The notes under the pieces are model-generated. The model was not told the DNA's origin. It saw only the letters and a program-made list of their open reading frames with translations, and ran no database searches. The translations under genes and the position numbers were made by a program. 64,000 nucleotides of DNA, taken from NCBI RefSeq assembly GCF_040802235.1, contig NC_133158.1, positions 18,541,001 through 18,605,000 on the forward strand, given 5' to 3'. Origin of the DNA: Manis javanica. Taxonomy: Eukaryota; Chordata; Mammalia; Pholidota; Manidae. Of this stretch, positions 22,390 through 32,599 are shown one piece after another. The first letter of the stretch is position 1. Each line of letters starts with the position of its first letter.

Positions 22390-23060
22390 GGTAAGCAATA
22401 CGAAGTATTTTTTCAACTTTATTATGGGGTATTTTAGACAAAAATTTGGAGGGAATAGTGTGTGAAACCCATTTGGGTTTTTTTAGCATGTGGGTAAGTG
22501 GTATATTCCACGCAGCCTCCTGCCATTTGAGTTTACAGACACCATCATCTTTCCAAAGTGGATCGTGTTTTACACATGGACATCCATTTCATTCACATCA
22601 GCTGCTCTGTTGTTCCATTTCAGGGATGGCTACAATCTACTTACTCTTATGATGGTGGAATTTTAAGGGCTTTCCATTTTTCCAAAAAGTCTGCATGCAG
22701 TGAGGGTCTCTGTAGGCATTTCTTTGCATACATGCTCAAGGGTTTCTTCAGAAGTGAATCACAGAATCAAATGATTTTTTACCTTGAATTTTATAGGTTT
22801 TGCCCACTTGCTCTCCCAATGGTTATACCAAATTACATTCACCACAAACAGCACGGTTTTTCCCACATCTTCACCAATACTTGCTATTGTCAGAATTAAA
22901 CATTTAACCCATCATGATGGCTGAGAAATGATATTTCTGGGCTTTTAAATTGTATTTTTTGGATCCCAGTGAGATTGAGCATTTTTTCAGAATCCCTCTC
23001 CTGTGAACGTGTCTGTGCAAGGCATTGGCTGTATTCTGTTGGGGTGCTTATCTGTTTCCT
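22390..23060 (-). mobile_element. L1M 3' region, antisense
   Basis: 'ctttattatggggtatttta', 'agggaatagtgtgtgaaacc', 'caatggttataccaaattac', 'catcttcaccaatacttgct' and 'cagtgagattgagcattttt' occur in the order of an inverted, old L1 3' UTR. Diverged, no coding potential. Confidence 0.65.
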
Positions 23061-23089
23061 GCTGCTTTGTTTTAGATTCTGTTTAACAA

Positions 23090-23500
23090 AAAAGAAAGAA
23101 ATACAAGCCCAAATAGAGTCATTTGCCTCCCAAACTAAGACTTAATTAATTACAGTTTCAACCTATTCCAGGCATGTGACCTTTTAATGGTCAATCAGGA
23201 ATTTTCTGGTCTCTACTCATGAGGTAACCCGTCACAGGGGGGCCTTTACATCTACCAAAACATGAGGTCAACTGCATGGTAAGACCCTGCTCCTCCTCCT
23301 AAGGGAAGATGACTTGCCTGGAACAGTCCTTTTCTTCTGCTGGTAACTTCCTGGTCCAACTCCCCTTCCTATAAAAACCTTCCCCCAGCGACCCTCTACT
23401 TACTAGATGGGATGCAGGCCAATCATGAATTGTTTAATAAGCCAGTTAGATACTCAAATGTACTCAGTTGAATTTTGTTTCTTGGCATTCTGACCCCGAA
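23090..23500 (+). mobile_element. ERVL-like LTR (tentative)
   Basis: Has an LTR layout on the + strand: a TATA-like 'cctataaaaaccttcccc' (about 23369), a polyadenylation-like 'ttgtttaataagcc' (about 23427) and a 3' end with 'actcagttgaattttgtttc'. The 'gatgggatgcaggccaatca' block between them fits a common old ERVL-type LTR that I remember but cannot name. Confidence 0.55.
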
Positions 23501-23504
23501 CGAG

Positions 23505-23672
23505 CACTGTGTCTGATACTAAGCTAGGGGCTGGGGACACACGGGACTGCATGGGGCACAGTCTCTATCTCGGTGGCTTCTCTGGTTAGAGGGGAGAGCG
23601 GCGCCTGTATGAACAGATACACAGTGAAGACAAGCTGTGAGGGCTCTGGGACCACAGAAGAGAGAAGTGCAA
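23505..23672 (-). mobile_element. L2 LINE 3' fragment, antisense
   Basis: 'actaagctaggggctgggga' followed by 'catggggcacagtctctatc' and 'gaacagatacacagtgaaga' is the inverted L2 3' UTR. Confidence 0.65.
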
Positions 23673-23679
23673 TGGTCAA

Positions 23680-23935
23680 GAGCCTTTTAGTTGAAAATGA
23701 CAGAAGCTCAACTCAAAGTAGCTTAACTGAAGAGAAGATTTATTGGCTCAAGTAAACTGAAGGTACAGTATGGCTGGATCTGGGGCTCATACCAGGCCCT
23801 CCGAAATCTCTCCTTTTCTCCATCCACCTCTCATCTTTGCATCAGTCTGTTGGGTTGGACTGATTCTTTCTATGCAAACAGTCTCTAAGTGGCAGTGTTG
23901 GGAGGCTGGGGGGATAGGGTGGGAGAAAAACGGCT
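23680..23935 (-). mobile_element. LTR-like 'family A', antisense
   Basis: 'agttgaaaatgacagaagct', 'caactcaaagtagcttaact', 'gatttattggctcaagtaaa' and 'tatggctggatctggggctc' match the family A order seen at 51110. Confidence 0.65.
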
Positions 23936-24399
23936 AATGTTCATAGGACAAATTGCTTATTGTAGAGACACGAACACACATATATATAGAGAGAGAGATA
24001 AAGCTGCTTATCCCAGTTTGTCAAAGTCATGGAAAGGACTCTAGCTAGAACAATTAACAGGTACTTTGAGGGGCCCAACCTAGTGATAGTACAGCCCTGA
24101 GTGAAGGAGAACAGGAGGAGGGGTGTATGTGGGTTTCTGGATGCGGGCGCTGCAGGTATCAGCACCCCCAGAGCTACATGGGAAGGAGTTTCTCATCAGA
24201 GGAATACTGAACAGACAGAGAAACGCACAAGAGGTGCCTGACAGAGGGACATTAGGGAAAGCCTGCGAGAGCTGTGCACTGAGATACAGAGGCAGAAGCC
24301 TTGGATTTATATCCAGAAGATGACCAGTGCCGACACCTACAAGCAGTGTGAAACCACCATCCACTCCACGCCTCTTTCTTCATCTGGAAGATTCTAACA
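23936..24399. other. Unresolved DNA
   Basis: No family or exon recognised. A short 'tatatatagagagagaga' run is at about 23980-23997. Confidence 0.35.
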
Positions 24400-24760
24400 G
24401 CTTTCTAGCGCTGGGGCGATGACAAATGCTATGACTGTTCACATATTTTTGCTGACCTCAGACTTTGCTGCGTTCATGTCGCTCCACGTTAGTGGGGCTC
24501 TGGTATAATGAAGGCCCTCCCTTCATTATACAGACGATCTTTGTTGTGCCGCTTCGCTCTTCTGCATTAAATATTTAATCGCTGTGCTCAGAATGACAGA
24601 GAAGGAAAATACACTCAAAATATAATGTTTACGTAATTGATTCTTCATTTATGATACATTTCCACCAACATCTTTTTGTCGTGGCAGTCAATATTTTTAC
24701 TACATTTTCGTCTTTATTTGCGAATGCGAGTGGATTCATTGCTTTCCAACACCCCATTTT
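24400..24760. promoter_or_regulatory. Candidate conserved non-coding element with a perfect hairpin
   Basis: Non-repetitive stretch that retains several CpG dinucleotides in an AT-rich setting ('tagcgctggggcgatg', 'cacgttag', 'tgccgcttcgct', 'tttgcgaatgcgag') and ATTA-rich motifs. It includes a perfect 12-bp inverted repeat (24503-24514 and 24520-24531) with a 5-nt loop whose arms contain ATTA/TAAT homeodomain-type cores. Enhancer function is inferred from composition only. Confidence 0.25.
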
Positions 24761-25720
24761 TAAAAAGGTGTATTTTTAAGCTCCAGTGATTTTTTTAAAG
24801 TCTCTTTTGAGCTCGTGGAACACTGTTATGTTCACCTGGAATTAGAGAACGTGTCTGACATATTTCAAGCAATTTCACCAAACAATGGTACAAACCAATA
24901 TATCACATTAAGAAAAAATACAAATGGGAAAGGGCCTTTTTGAAACACAGGTAATGATATTTGAAGGACAACACAGAACCATTCATTTCTGATATTCTCA
25001 TTATTATTCCTAGCAACAGGCATGTATAGCTCTCAGTTGTTGCATAGTTCTGTTAATCTCTCTGCACAATATTCAATTTTCTCACAATGATTTCATTGAT
25101 TTATTATTTCCCTCTTGCATTCTAACTGCTAAAGATGCAATGTAACCCCATAAATTTCAGTCTCTCAGCCTCCATACCCAAGGTCGTTAAACACCCCTAA
25201 AATATCCGGTGCTTACATCACTCCTTTAAATGTGCTCTTTCTTGCCCAATGAGTTGTTACATAATTACATGGTACCAGTAACAATATAATCTTGTTTTTA
25301 TAGTTTTATGATTAAGGATATAAAAATGAACTGAAGAAAATGCTGAAAGATATTTGCAAAATATAAGAGATGGCTACCATCGTTTATCACATATAAATGA
25401 TGTATGTATATATGTGTGTATATATTTAAAATTGAATTTTCTTAGTATATGGTTTAAAATGAGTTAGAGTAAAAAAATGTTTTATATTAATGTATGACCT
25501 GATGGTTCTATAGAACAAATGGTATGTCTTCATTAGTGGAGAGTTAAAATAATTATGAAAGTTTTATTTTTGCCACACCTCCTCAAATTATAACCAGAAG
25601 TGTTCTATTCAATATTTGCATCCAAGTTACAGTACTTAAGAAAGGACGAAAGTTTTTTAAATGGGGCTAATTCCCATACCATACAATTCTCAAACTGTCT
25701 ACAACTCAAAGTGTACTAAG
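24761..25720. other. Unresolved AT-rich DNA
   Basis: No repeat family or exon recognised; short alternating 'tatgtatatatgtgtgtata' near 25405. Confidence 0.4.
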
Positions 25721-25721
25721 A

Positions 25722-25842
25722 TGCAGAGTGACCAATACTTCCAGTTTTCTAGGGACTGAGGGGGCTCTTGGGATGTGGGAGTTTCAGTGCTAAAACTGGG
25801 AAAATCTCAGGCAAACTGGAATGAGCTGGTACCCTTAGAAGT
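25722..25842 (+). mobile_element. Short palindromic DNA-transposon fragment
   Basis: Left end 'cagagtgaccaatacttcca', middle 'gggactgagggggctcttgg', then 'ttcagtgctaaaactgggaa' and 'caaactggaatgagctggta' reproduce a small mammalian inverted-repeat DNA element with CAGGGTGACC-type ends. Family name not certain. Confidence 0.6.
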
Positions 25843-25859
25843 AGTGGGTCCCTGCTCTT

Positions 25860-26205
25860 CATCCCTACCTCACCACATCCACAAATTTTGCCATGACCCT
25901 AGTTGCCAACGTGTATCTCCCTGTCCCCTGACTTTGGGCTTGGCCATATGACTTATCTTGGCAAAAGTATATGGGTAGAAATGACAGTGTGTCTCGTTCA
26001 AAGCATAAGAGGTCTCCTATGTTTCTGGTTCTCTTCCTTCTGTCTCTGCCACAGAAATGCTTGCAACAGGCTTTGACTACCTCATTGGCCCAGGGAGGAC
26101 GAGAGACATGGAGCAGAGCCCGTCCAGCCCACATATATCTGTAGTGAGAAGCAGAGTTGCTCAGATGAGCCCAGCCTAGAATGACAAAACCTGAAGCAAG
26201 GTGCA
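25860..26205 (+). mobile_element. MLT1-type (ERVL-MaLR) LTR, partial
   Basis: 'gactttgggcttggccatat', 'gacttatcttggcaaaagta', 'tctggttctcttccttctgt' and 'tcattggcccagggagga' match the MLT1 LTR in the sense direction. The 3' end is missing where the L1 begins. The 144-codon antisense frame over it is not a gene. Confidence 0.65.
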
Positions 26206-26209
26206 GAAA

Positions 26210-27165
26210 TGGGAGTAGAAGATGCTTACTGCTGGCCAACAGGCACATGAAGAGAGGCGCCACGTCACTGAGCATCAGGGCAACGCAAATCAAAACCACA
26301 CTGAGACATTACTCCACTCCAGTCTGAATGGCCAGTCTGCAAAAGACAAGAAATAACAAGCGTTGGCGAGCACATGGAGAGAAGGGGGCAATCCGACCCT
26401 GTTGGTGGGAGTGCAAACTGGTGCAGCCACTCTGGAAAACAGTATGGAGGTTCCTCAAAAACAAAACTAAATAAAAATACCATACAACCCAGTAATTCCA
26501 CTTCTAGGAATTTACCCAAAGAAAACAAAATACCTGATTCAAAAAGATATGTGCACCCCTATGTCTATTGCATTATTTACACTAGCCAAGGTATGGAAGC
26601 AGCCTAAGTGTCCATCAATAGTGAGTGGATAAAGAGGAGGTGGTACATATACACAATGGAATATTATTCAGCCATAAAAAGAAAGAAATCCTGCCATTTG
26701 CAACAACATGGATGGACCTAGAGGGTGTTACGCTCAGTGAAATAAGCCAGGCAGAGAAAGACAAATACCAAATGATGTCACTTATATGTGGAATCTATAA
26801 ACAAAATGAAACAAAATAAAATTAACAAAACAGTAAACTCATAGATGCTGAGAAGTGACTGGTGGCTATCATGGGTGGGTGGGGAGTTGGTGGGTGGGTA
26901 GGGTGGGTGACAGTGACAAAGAGGCACAAAATCTCAATTCATAGTATTAGTTGGTCCTGGGGATGGAAGTGCAGCATGGAGAATATAGTCAGTGGTTCTG
27001 TACCATCTTCCCATGTTGATGGATAGTAACTGTACTAGTGGGGGTGAGGATTTGATAATGTGGGTGACTGCAGGATCACTGTTATATACTTGAAACCAAT
27101 ATAATATTGTTTGTCAACTTCGATTAAAAAACATACTTTGATTTAAAAAAATACACTTAAAAATA
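26210..27165 (+). mobile_element. 5'-truncated L1: ORF2 C-terminus and 3' UTR
   Basis: Starts in the ORF2 region 'gctggccaacaggcacatga' and continues through the typical 'gtgcagccactctggaaaac', 'cctaagtgtccatcaatagt' and 'gcaacaacatggatggacct'. ORF2 is broken into frames, with recognisable pieces such as 'PFATTWMDLEGVTLSE'. The 3' UTR has a G-rich tract at 26868-26908 and ends near 'ccaatataatattgtttgtc'. More diverged than the copy at 36848, so older. Confidence 0.9.
26868..26908 (+). repeat. G-rich tract in the L1 3' UTR (G-quadruplex-like)
   Basis: Many spaced GGG runs within 40 bp ('gggtgggtggggagttggtg', then 'ggtgggtagggtgggtga'). L1 3' UTRs are known for such polypurine/G-quadruplex tracts. 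Confidence 0.75.
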
Positions 27166-27264
27166 AGAAGAAAATGCTTACTGTAAGAATGCTACTGAGT
27201 TGTTATGGTAGTTTGTTATTCAGAATCATTGCAACAAAAGCTAATTGATGTAGGTGGTAACAAA

Positions 27265-27402
27265 TACTCATTCAATACACATTTATTGTGGTCCTACTAT
27301 GTGCTAGGTACCAGAGAGGCAATGACAGGCAAGACAGGTAATGGAGACAAGACAGGCAAGACAGGTAATATTCTCACAGGGGAAATTATAGACCATTGCT
27401 GC
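27265..27402 (-). mobile_element. L2 LINE 3' fragment, antisense, with internal tandem repeat
   Basis: 'attcaatacacatttattgt', 'ggtcctactatgtgctaggt' and 'accagagaggcaatgacagg' are the inverted L2 3' end. A 19-bp unit 'gacaggcaagacaggtaat' occurs at 27324-27342 and 27351-27369. Confidence 0.75.
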
Positions 27403-27404
27403 AG

Positions 27405-27790
27405 TCCTTGAGACCCTTCTGGGATGGTCTGCAAGGTCAAGATTATTTTCATAATAATACTAAAACATCATTTGCCTTTTCCCCTTTTCCACTGTGCTGA
27501 CATTTGCACTGATGATGGAAACATAATGGTGTGTATAACGGCTGGTCTCTGACACAAATCAAGGCAGGAGCACTAAGCTGTGGGAGCAGTCACTGTATTC
27601 ACCCACATCATGCACTTTCAGTTAAAAAAAAAAAAGCCAGTTTCATTTATGAATGTTCCTAATGAAGCAGTAAAAGTTATCACTTTGGTTAAAGCTCCAC
27701 CCTTAGATGAGAATGTTTTTCACCATCTGTATGACACATGGCAAGGACGTGGAGAGCATCTGCTGTATAGTAAAATATAGTGGATTGAAA
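27405..27790 (+). pseudogene. Decayed hAT-Charlie-type transposase fragment
   Basis: The DNA opens with 'ccttgagacccttctgggat', 'ggtctgcaaggtcaagatta' and 'ttttcataataatactaaaa', which I know from autonomous Charlie-type hAT elements. A + frame at 27580-27780 then encodes about 66 residues that align by eye with the middle of hAT transposases of the GTF2IRD2/Charlie8 and ZBED group: a His-rich start, 'KPVSFMNVPNEAVKVI', and 'LYDTWQGRGEHLL' where relatives have '(L)CDEMGS..K.LLLHT'. The poly-A run at about 27624-27635 and missing flanks show it is a fossil. No BED zinc finger or catalytic DDE residues are present here, so it has no transposase activity. Confidence 0.6.
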
Positions 27791-28984
27791 ACTACTGGGA
27801 TGGAAAAGTCAAATCCCTACCTCACACTATATACTCAAAAACATGATCCACTCATATCCTCCATTTAAAAACAAAACAAAAACAAAAAAACTCGAAGCAA
27901 GTGTGGAAAGACATATTTTGTATGACCCTGACTTAGGACACTTTCTGTGTTGCATAAAGACCAGAAAACACAGGAGGCTTCATTTTTTCCTTTATATATT
28001 TCAGTATTGTGTTGATTTCTATGAGGATTTTTTTAAATAATAAAAATAAGAAAACTAACCCTATTAAGTAAGCTGACCAAGTCTATGCCAGAATTCATCT
28101 TAAACAAATTTCAACACAGTTTTCATTGATGTCATATGAAGGATGAGCAGGTTTTAAACATATTTAGTACCCAACTACTGGTAAATCTCATTAGAAAACA
28201 AGTGTAGCTAATTCAAGACTCTTCACACCATTTGTGGTCCAAAGTCAGCATTTGATCCCCTTGAGAATAATGGCCCATTATGCAAATTATACAAATTCCC
28301 TAGATGTTCCATAGGGCTAGGACTTTTTAAACTCCATGACGTTTTATTAAAACAAAATCAGAGAGGGTAGCCACAATCTTAGGCTGTTCTGGTTGCAGCC
28401 ATCAATTGTTAACAGCTACCCTTAATATTTTTCAGGCCTGAAGTATCTTCTTCCTGGAATATGGAGCCAAGTCCTACAGCTTCAAATTAATTCTTATTAA
28501 AGAAACATGCAAAGATTGCTTTTTAAGTGGCAGCCCACAAAAATGGGAAGGATGTGAGTCAGTTTTAAGTTTTCACAGGCCTCTGTTAGCACATACAAGG
28601 CCATTACAGGAATTAGAAAAAGATAACCTTGTCCATGGATAAATTAGAAAATGGCTCCTACACTGAAAGAATAAGAAAAAGACACCCCTTTTTCTAGGTG
28701 GATGCTTCAGACATTAGTTGGATTTCCATCCCATGGCTGAAAGCTTTTTGGGAAGGTAGAGTGCGGCCAGCTGTGCACTATAGCCCCACATCTTCTCAAC
28801 ATAAACTCTGCCTCTTGTCTGGTCACAGAATTAAACTTTCATGAAACAATAACAGAGAATTTGCATACATGTTGTATAATTCCTCCCTGAATTACTTGTG
28901 ACACAAGGCTCATTTGGACATCTAGTATTTGCCACAGAATGCTAAAGGGATGTAATTTTAAAGCTCAATCTTTCATTACATTAA
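27791..28984. other. Unresolved DNA
   Basis: A possible L1 scrap near 27805-27860 ('ccctacctcacactatatac'); otherwise AT-rich and not recognised. Confidence 0.35.
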
Positions 28985-29188
28985 AGTCAGGATCAGTGGC
29001 CTGTGACCAGTTTCTGTGAATAAAGTTTTATTGGAACACACCCAGTCATTCATTCATTTACTGTCTATGGCTGTTTTCACTCTACAACAGCGGAGTGGAG
29101 TAGCTCCGACAGAGACCATACGGCTTACAAAGCTTTAAATATTTACTGCCTGGCCTGTTAGAGGAAAATTTTGCTGACTTGTGTATTA
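28985..29188 (+). mobile_element. hAT-type DNA transposon remnant
   Basis: 'gtttctgtgaataaagtttt', 'attggaacacacccagtcat', 'ctgtctatggctgttttcac', 'gtagctccgacagagaccat' and 'aaatatttactgcctggcct' run in order through a common mammalian element with CAGGGGTCGGCAAACT-type ends. The right end 'gaaaattttgctgact' is the decayed inverted terminal repeat. Confidence 0.75.
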
Positions 29189-29827
29189 GATCGCCAAATA
29201 GCTCTACCTCCATCAAACTTTTCCAGCCTTTTCCCTAAATGTCTTTAATGAACTACAACTTAATGTTAATACATTAGCATATAAGATGGCTTACATAATA
29301 AATATCCATGTCTGTCAAATCTCTATATACAGAAAAATATCTTCTAAAACAACAATCATTTACCACCTTAAATGCAGGTCAGCTTCAAGGTTTCCATGAA
29401 ACTAATTGGATTTCTACAAAACCATAGGTTAAGAAAGGCAATATCCATTAGGTTACCTAGCATCTCTCGATAAAGGACTCGGGTCACAAATTCCTCCATC
29501 AAATCATGGAAGGAGAAAGGCGGTCTTTGTAAATGAGTTCATTCACTAGCCTTTCAAGACAAAAGAAAAAAACAAAAACGACTGACTGGATAATTCAACC
29601 TCCTCTTTTACCTGTCTGCTAATACAGCACAGCTAAACTTTGAACTCACCAAAAGGAATTTCTCACCTCAATGTAACATCGACTCTCCTAAAAAAACCTT
29701 TTGTTCTAGTTAATTTTTAATTGTCTTGTTTTTACATTATACTATATCTCCTCTATTCCTTCTTTGAAAAAAGGAAGTTTATAAATCTTGTACTATCAAA
29801 TCATCTTGCTCCAGGGCTTCTTCCGCG
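29189..29827. other. Unresolved AT-rich DNA
   Basis: No repeat or exon recognised. Confidence 0.4.
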
Positions 29828-30040
29828 AACAATATGGTGTAGGGACACCTCACGGGCTGGTTGCCGGTCAGACAAGGGTTCAAATCTTAGCTCTGCCCCT
29901 TAGCAGTACCAGGTCCTTGAACAATTGATTCAACATCTCTGAGCCTGAGTTTCTTGACGTATACAGTGAAAACAATAATCTTGCAAGATTGCCTGGAGAA
30001 ATAAAATGAACACATGTAAAGTGCCTTTGACATTATATTA
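29828..30040 (-). mobile_element. MIR SINE, antisense
   Basis: 'aatatggtgtagggacacct', 'cagacaagggttcaaatctt', 'agctctgccccttagcagta', 'tctctgagcctgagtttctt' and 'acatgtaaagtgcctttgac' give a long inverted MIR. Confidence 0.85.
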
Positions 30041-31207
30041 TACCATACGTTCTTAATATGTTTATAATATTTTTAAAAATTAATTTTTACTTAAAACCTC
30101 TAAATAGAACTTGAGATAGCTTTGAAATGGGATCACATAGCCATTTGATTATGTTAGCATAATTTTAGAACTTTTACACAGCACCTTTGGCAAGAAAATG
30201 ACATTTTGTTAGACTCAAATTTTATAAAAAATATAATTATTCCTGCTTAACAACCAATAACATTTGTGATTTTCTTTACAAATGTGTTCTAGCGGTGGCT
30301 TTGTAATCTGTCAGATAGTCAGGAGTTCTTGACATTCTCCCCTCTGCGTAATCATGTTTATGATCCTAAGCTGATATCTGACAAGTGGAATAAACGGATC
30401 ATTCCCTCAAAATGGTTTTTCATACAAAATTTAATAGTTCATCTTTGAAATGGCATTGTTTATCATATTAAAGCCTCAATTTACAACCAAAGGTTCAAAT
30501 TAAATGCAACCCGTATCATACCACATCAGATGCACACTGTGACAAAATAACATTTTTCTTTGGACAACAAGGATTTTTGCTAGAAACTACCTAAAAAAGG
30601 AAGAGAACCACATACTCATGAACTGCATGGCGCTTTTTACATTTTGTCCTGAAAATAATACAGAATTCCAATTAGAGAGTAGAGTGCAGACAGAAAAAGC
30701 AGGAAAAATACATGCAAGAAAACCAAAGCACTTACCCAATTCAAACATTCAGTTTTATTTGATTGCAAAGAGCTTCGGAATAAAAGAAACCAATCTCAAA
30801 TCACTACCGAGGGTAATATTTCTGTAATATTTTACGGAAAGGAAAATTTTCTTTTCATTTGGTCCCACCAAAGAGAAGGTTGTGTTTGACTACCATTTGC
30901 TGCTTACGAATTTTAATGCAGAAGTGTATGGAACATTAACATATGGAGAGGTGGCTTTGCACTACATCAGGTAAGTCCTCAGATGAGGAAACAGTCCTGC
31001 TTAGGTGCTGCCTTACAGAGGGGGCAGGCTTCAGAGTCCCACACGGCCAACCCCTACTCCTTCCCAAGCTCTGGCCCCACTTCAAGAATACTTGGGATCT
31101 CTCCTTCTCCCTCATTTCCTCGGCGTGGGCCTCTGGTGGGAAAAAAACTCAGAACTTCCTCCTAAGGATGCAGAAGCGCTTTCCCGGCCAGGCACAGCTC
31201 CTGAGTT
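30041..31207. other. Unresolved DNA
   Basis: AT-rich to about 30950, then a more GC-rich patch with three overlapping + frames (30943-31223). I see no domain or splice signals supporting an exon. Confidence 0.4.
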
Positions 31208-31208
31208 A

Positions 31209-31400
31209 GGACTGCCAGATTAAATCTAGGTCACCTGGTTAACTTTGTTAACAACAGTGAATTTTTTGGTATGCGTACTTTCCAGGAAGCATTTGGGATG
31301 TACTTACGCTAAAAAGAAGTATTCATTGTATACCTGAAATTCAAAATGTAACTGGGCCTGTTGTATTTATATGTGCAAAACTTGAGCATCCTCGCTGGAG
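31209..31400. mobile_element. MER53-like palindromic DNA transposon
   Basis: Begins 'ggactgccagattaaatcta' and continues through 'gaattttttggtatgcgtac', 'gcatttgggatgtacttacg', 'ctaaaaagaagtattcattg' and 'acctgaaattcaaaatgtaa'. The right half is roughly the reverse complement of the left half, as in MER53, a small fully palindromic element. Confidence 0.7.
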
Positions 31401-32599
31401 GGGACCCTTTTAGGTGATGGCATTGTCACTCTGTCACAGCTGTTGGGAAACCAGAACTAGTGCTAAATATGCTTAGCATGACTGAAAACAGCATGAGACA
31501 GAACTTCGAGAGCAGAAAGAAAATGTCCTCTAGTGTCAATACAAACACTGGGCAAAACATGAGCTGAGGCCCTTTAAGATAACAATAATAGAACCCCGGC
31601 CTGGTTCGTTGCTTCATGGAGGGAAAGGAGCAGGTAAGAAAAATTCATACTGATCTATTTATTCCATTTTTGCAAATGTAAAACCTTGGTGTGAACTATT
31701 AAAATCTAGCAAAGCTAATTAGCTCGAATTTATCTCATTGACTTTCTCCCAGCCTGTCACATACCTACCACCTTCAGATGCTTGCCAAAGAGGATTTCTT
31801 GTGTTAGCAAATTTCCTTTTGCCTAAGCCTGCGAGGCGAGTGGCCCACGGGCTTTCTGCTGGTGGTGTGGCTAAGGTGACTTGATCAGAGGGAACAGTTT
31901 GAGGGCTGAGTTGTAACATGCCTTGCATACATCACTCTAGGAGGTTGTATTTCCGTCTCACAAGTAAGGAAACGAAGCCCAGGGCAGCTTGGCCCTGGTG
32001 CGTGCTGTGGCTATGGAGCTGTTCTTCAATCCTGGAGAAGATCTAGGCTGATGGTCCTCTCTGAGCTGTGCCTTTCTTTCTTCTCTGAGGCCCTGCAGAG
32101 GGATCGGCATGTATACAGTTAAATTCTGCCTGCTTGCCGAAGGCTGTGAGATGACAGCCAGCCCTCCGAGAAGAGAGTGAACACGCAGGGAAGAACTTCT
32201 GGGGCCTGGGTGGGTCCTTCTCTTTCCATTCCTACCCTTTGTTCATTCCACTAGCCTCATGTACTGAGTACTTTGATATCACACCCTATCAGAATTTGCT
32301 TTCACCACAGAGTTCTTTGTTCATCATTTAGGGGGATTTTTTGTGTTTGTCTGTGTGAGGGGTGCTTTGCTACAAATGCAAACACATTCTCAAATACATC
32401 ATTCATTGAAAAACTGTTCCCTGCTTAATGGAAGGCTCCCTTGGACCTGCGATTTGATCGTGTCTAATCCCACATTCAAAAGCCACTTAGAGTTAGGTTT
32501 TCCCACCCACACTTCAAACAGTTAATGTAACCCCATTGTTTAGATGCTCTTTTTTTTTTTTTTATTGGTTCATTCTGTTTCATTGTATTGAACTCAGTT
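31401..32599. other. Unresolved DNA
   Basis: No clear family. A weak MIR-like block lies near 31945-31990 ('acaagtaaggaaacgaagcc'), and a T14 run at 32550-32563. Confidence 0.35.

Noticed and set aside
25865..26299. 144-codon antisense frame
   Set aside because: Antisense through an MLT1 LTR and the start of an L1.
30943..31223. Three overlapping + frames that could be an exon
   Set aside because: No acceptor/donor pair I can support, and no recognisable protein.
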